Shown piece after piece: positions 63,508 to 64,000 of a stretch of 64,000 nt of DNA. The translations under genes were made by a program, and so were the position numbers. Each line of letters opens with the position of its first letter. Within the stretch, counting starts at the first letter, position 1. Where the stretch lies: assembly GCF_000016985.1 (NCBI RefSeq), contig NC_009633.1:3763539-3827538 (forward strand), in the 5' to 3' direction. The notes under the pieces were generated by a model that did no database searches, had not been told where the DNA came from, and saw only the letters and a list, made by a program, of their open reading frames with translations. Origin of the DNA: Alkaliphilus metalliredigens QYMF (lineage in GTDB: Bacteria; Bacillota; Clostridia; Peptostreptococcales; Natronincolaceae).

Positions 63508-64000
63508 CTACAATGCTGCCATATTTGGCAAGAACAATGCAATTTGTGGGAAGGTCACCAATAGTGCTGTTGCTAATAAAAGAATCAGTATAAAGGGTGG
63601 CGTGTGCCCTATAATTTCAAGGTAGGGTCGCCTGAAAATCAATTGAGCTGTAAAAATATCACAACCAAAAGGTGGTGTTGCGGATCCAATGGCACATTGT
63701 AAAGTCACTAATACACCAAGAAGAATGGGGTCAACCCCTGTTTGGATCACATAGGGTGCAAAAATTGGACTTAATACATAGATAGCGACGATAGGGTCCA
63801 CAAACATACAAGCCACGAAATAGGCTGCTATCACAATCAAGACCACATAAATTCGCGAGGGATCTTCACCAAAAAGGCGTGGCAGGTAAGTCTGGGGAAT
63901 CCTCAAAAAGCTTAATAACCAGGATAAAACATTTCCTGCACCGACTAAAATAAATACCACACCAGTTACAACACCAGTTTGTAAGAAGTGATCAACCATA
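63508..64000 (-). CDS. TRAP transporter large permease subunit (DctM-like), 3' part (partial)
   Basis: At least 163 residues, open at the right edge: the C-terminal third of a DctM-type permease, with PIVAIYVLSPIFAPYVIQTG, LVTLQCAIGSATPPFGCDIF and RPYLEIIGHTPPFILILLL. The ATPPFG motif is typical of TRAP large subunits. With a periplasmic-type receptor and a small subunit it moves an organic acid using the Na+ gradient. Length cannot be judged. Confidence 0.9.
   Translation of the reverse strand, partial: MVDHFLQTGVVTGVVFILVGAGNVLSWLLSFLRIPQTYLPRLFGEDPSRIYVVLIVIAAYFVACMFVDPIVAIYVLSPIFAPYVIQTGVDPILLGVLVTLQCAIGSATPPFGCDIFTAQLIFRRPYLEIIGHTPPFILILLLATALLVTFPQIALFLPNMAAL

Overview
The window is a low-GC, AT-rich chromosomal segment of an anaerobic, spore-forming member of the Clostridia. 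The flavodiiron protein, the LysM spore-coat-like protein, SLH-anchored surface proteins, a SAM-I riboswitch, GGDEF/HD-GYP signalling and, above all, two in-frame-UGA selenoprotein genes fit an Alkaliphilus-like clostridium. That genus assignment is inference from protein flavour, not a search result. No rRNA, tRNA, CRISPR array, prophage or intact insertion sequence was seen. Both edges cut genes: a RocB-like M20 peptidase on the left and a TRAP transporter large subunit on the right.

Layout. 1-5.4 kb: RocB-like 3' end, a small gene graveyard (dehydrogenase scrap and truncated secreted-protein scrap), a LapA-like membrane protein, an SLH-anchored GHL10 glycosidase and a 52-codon basic protein. 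5.4-9 kb: a 103-bp tandem repeat that copies the 3' end of rlmD, then rlmD, rsuA-type pseudouridine synthase, an unknown gene and pssA. 9-14.6 kb: fba, an MFS-like protein with an apparent ATT start, a metallophosphoesterase, a small (p)ppGpp synthetase and gapA. 15-22 kb: a SelW-like selenoprotein (UGA at 15002), a P-loop protein, a radical-SAM/MFS pair, a Usp-like protein, an SLH-GH18 protein, a LysM protein and an AhpD-like selenoprotein (UGA at 21730-21732). 22-30 kb: DUF378, a 2-hydroxyacid dehydrogenase, an HD protein, prfC, an ECF S component, an EamA transporter, flavodoxin, nitroreductase and msrA.

30-38.4 kb holds a c-di-GMP block. A TPR-GAF-GGDEF cyclase converges on an HD-GYP/DUF5317 operon that is preceded by a 26-codon peptide gene whose ribosome site can be folded into a hairpin. 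Next come a fused PLP-fold/GNAT protein that lacks the PLP lysine and a secreted amidase-domain protein. 38.4-44.4 kb: NhaC antiporter, acetate transporter, then metA, metB-like and metC-like genes behind a consensus promoter and a SAM-I riboswitch. 44.5-50 kb: a VanRS-like two-component system followed by ddl and murF. 50-56.6 kb: an NRDE protein converging on a six-gene run (ABC ATPase, two permeases, histidine kinase, LuxR-type regulator, phosphodiester glycosidase). 56.9-64 kb: a C_GCAxxG_C_C redox protein, a TehA-like transporter, a Crp/Fnr regulator, a 132-bp MITE-like hairpin, a flavodiiron protein, DUF1657, a CLC-F-like transporter, a YetF-like protein and the TRAP subunit.

Many genes serve redox and oxidative-stress defence (two selenoproteins, MsrA, flavodiiron protein, nitroreductase, flavodoxin), the cell envelope, or nucleotide second messengers. 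The least expected items are the two hidden selenoproteins, the PLP-fold pseudoenzyme fused to an acetyltransferase, and the micro-peptide/HD-GYP leader. All function calls rest on motif recognition by eye.
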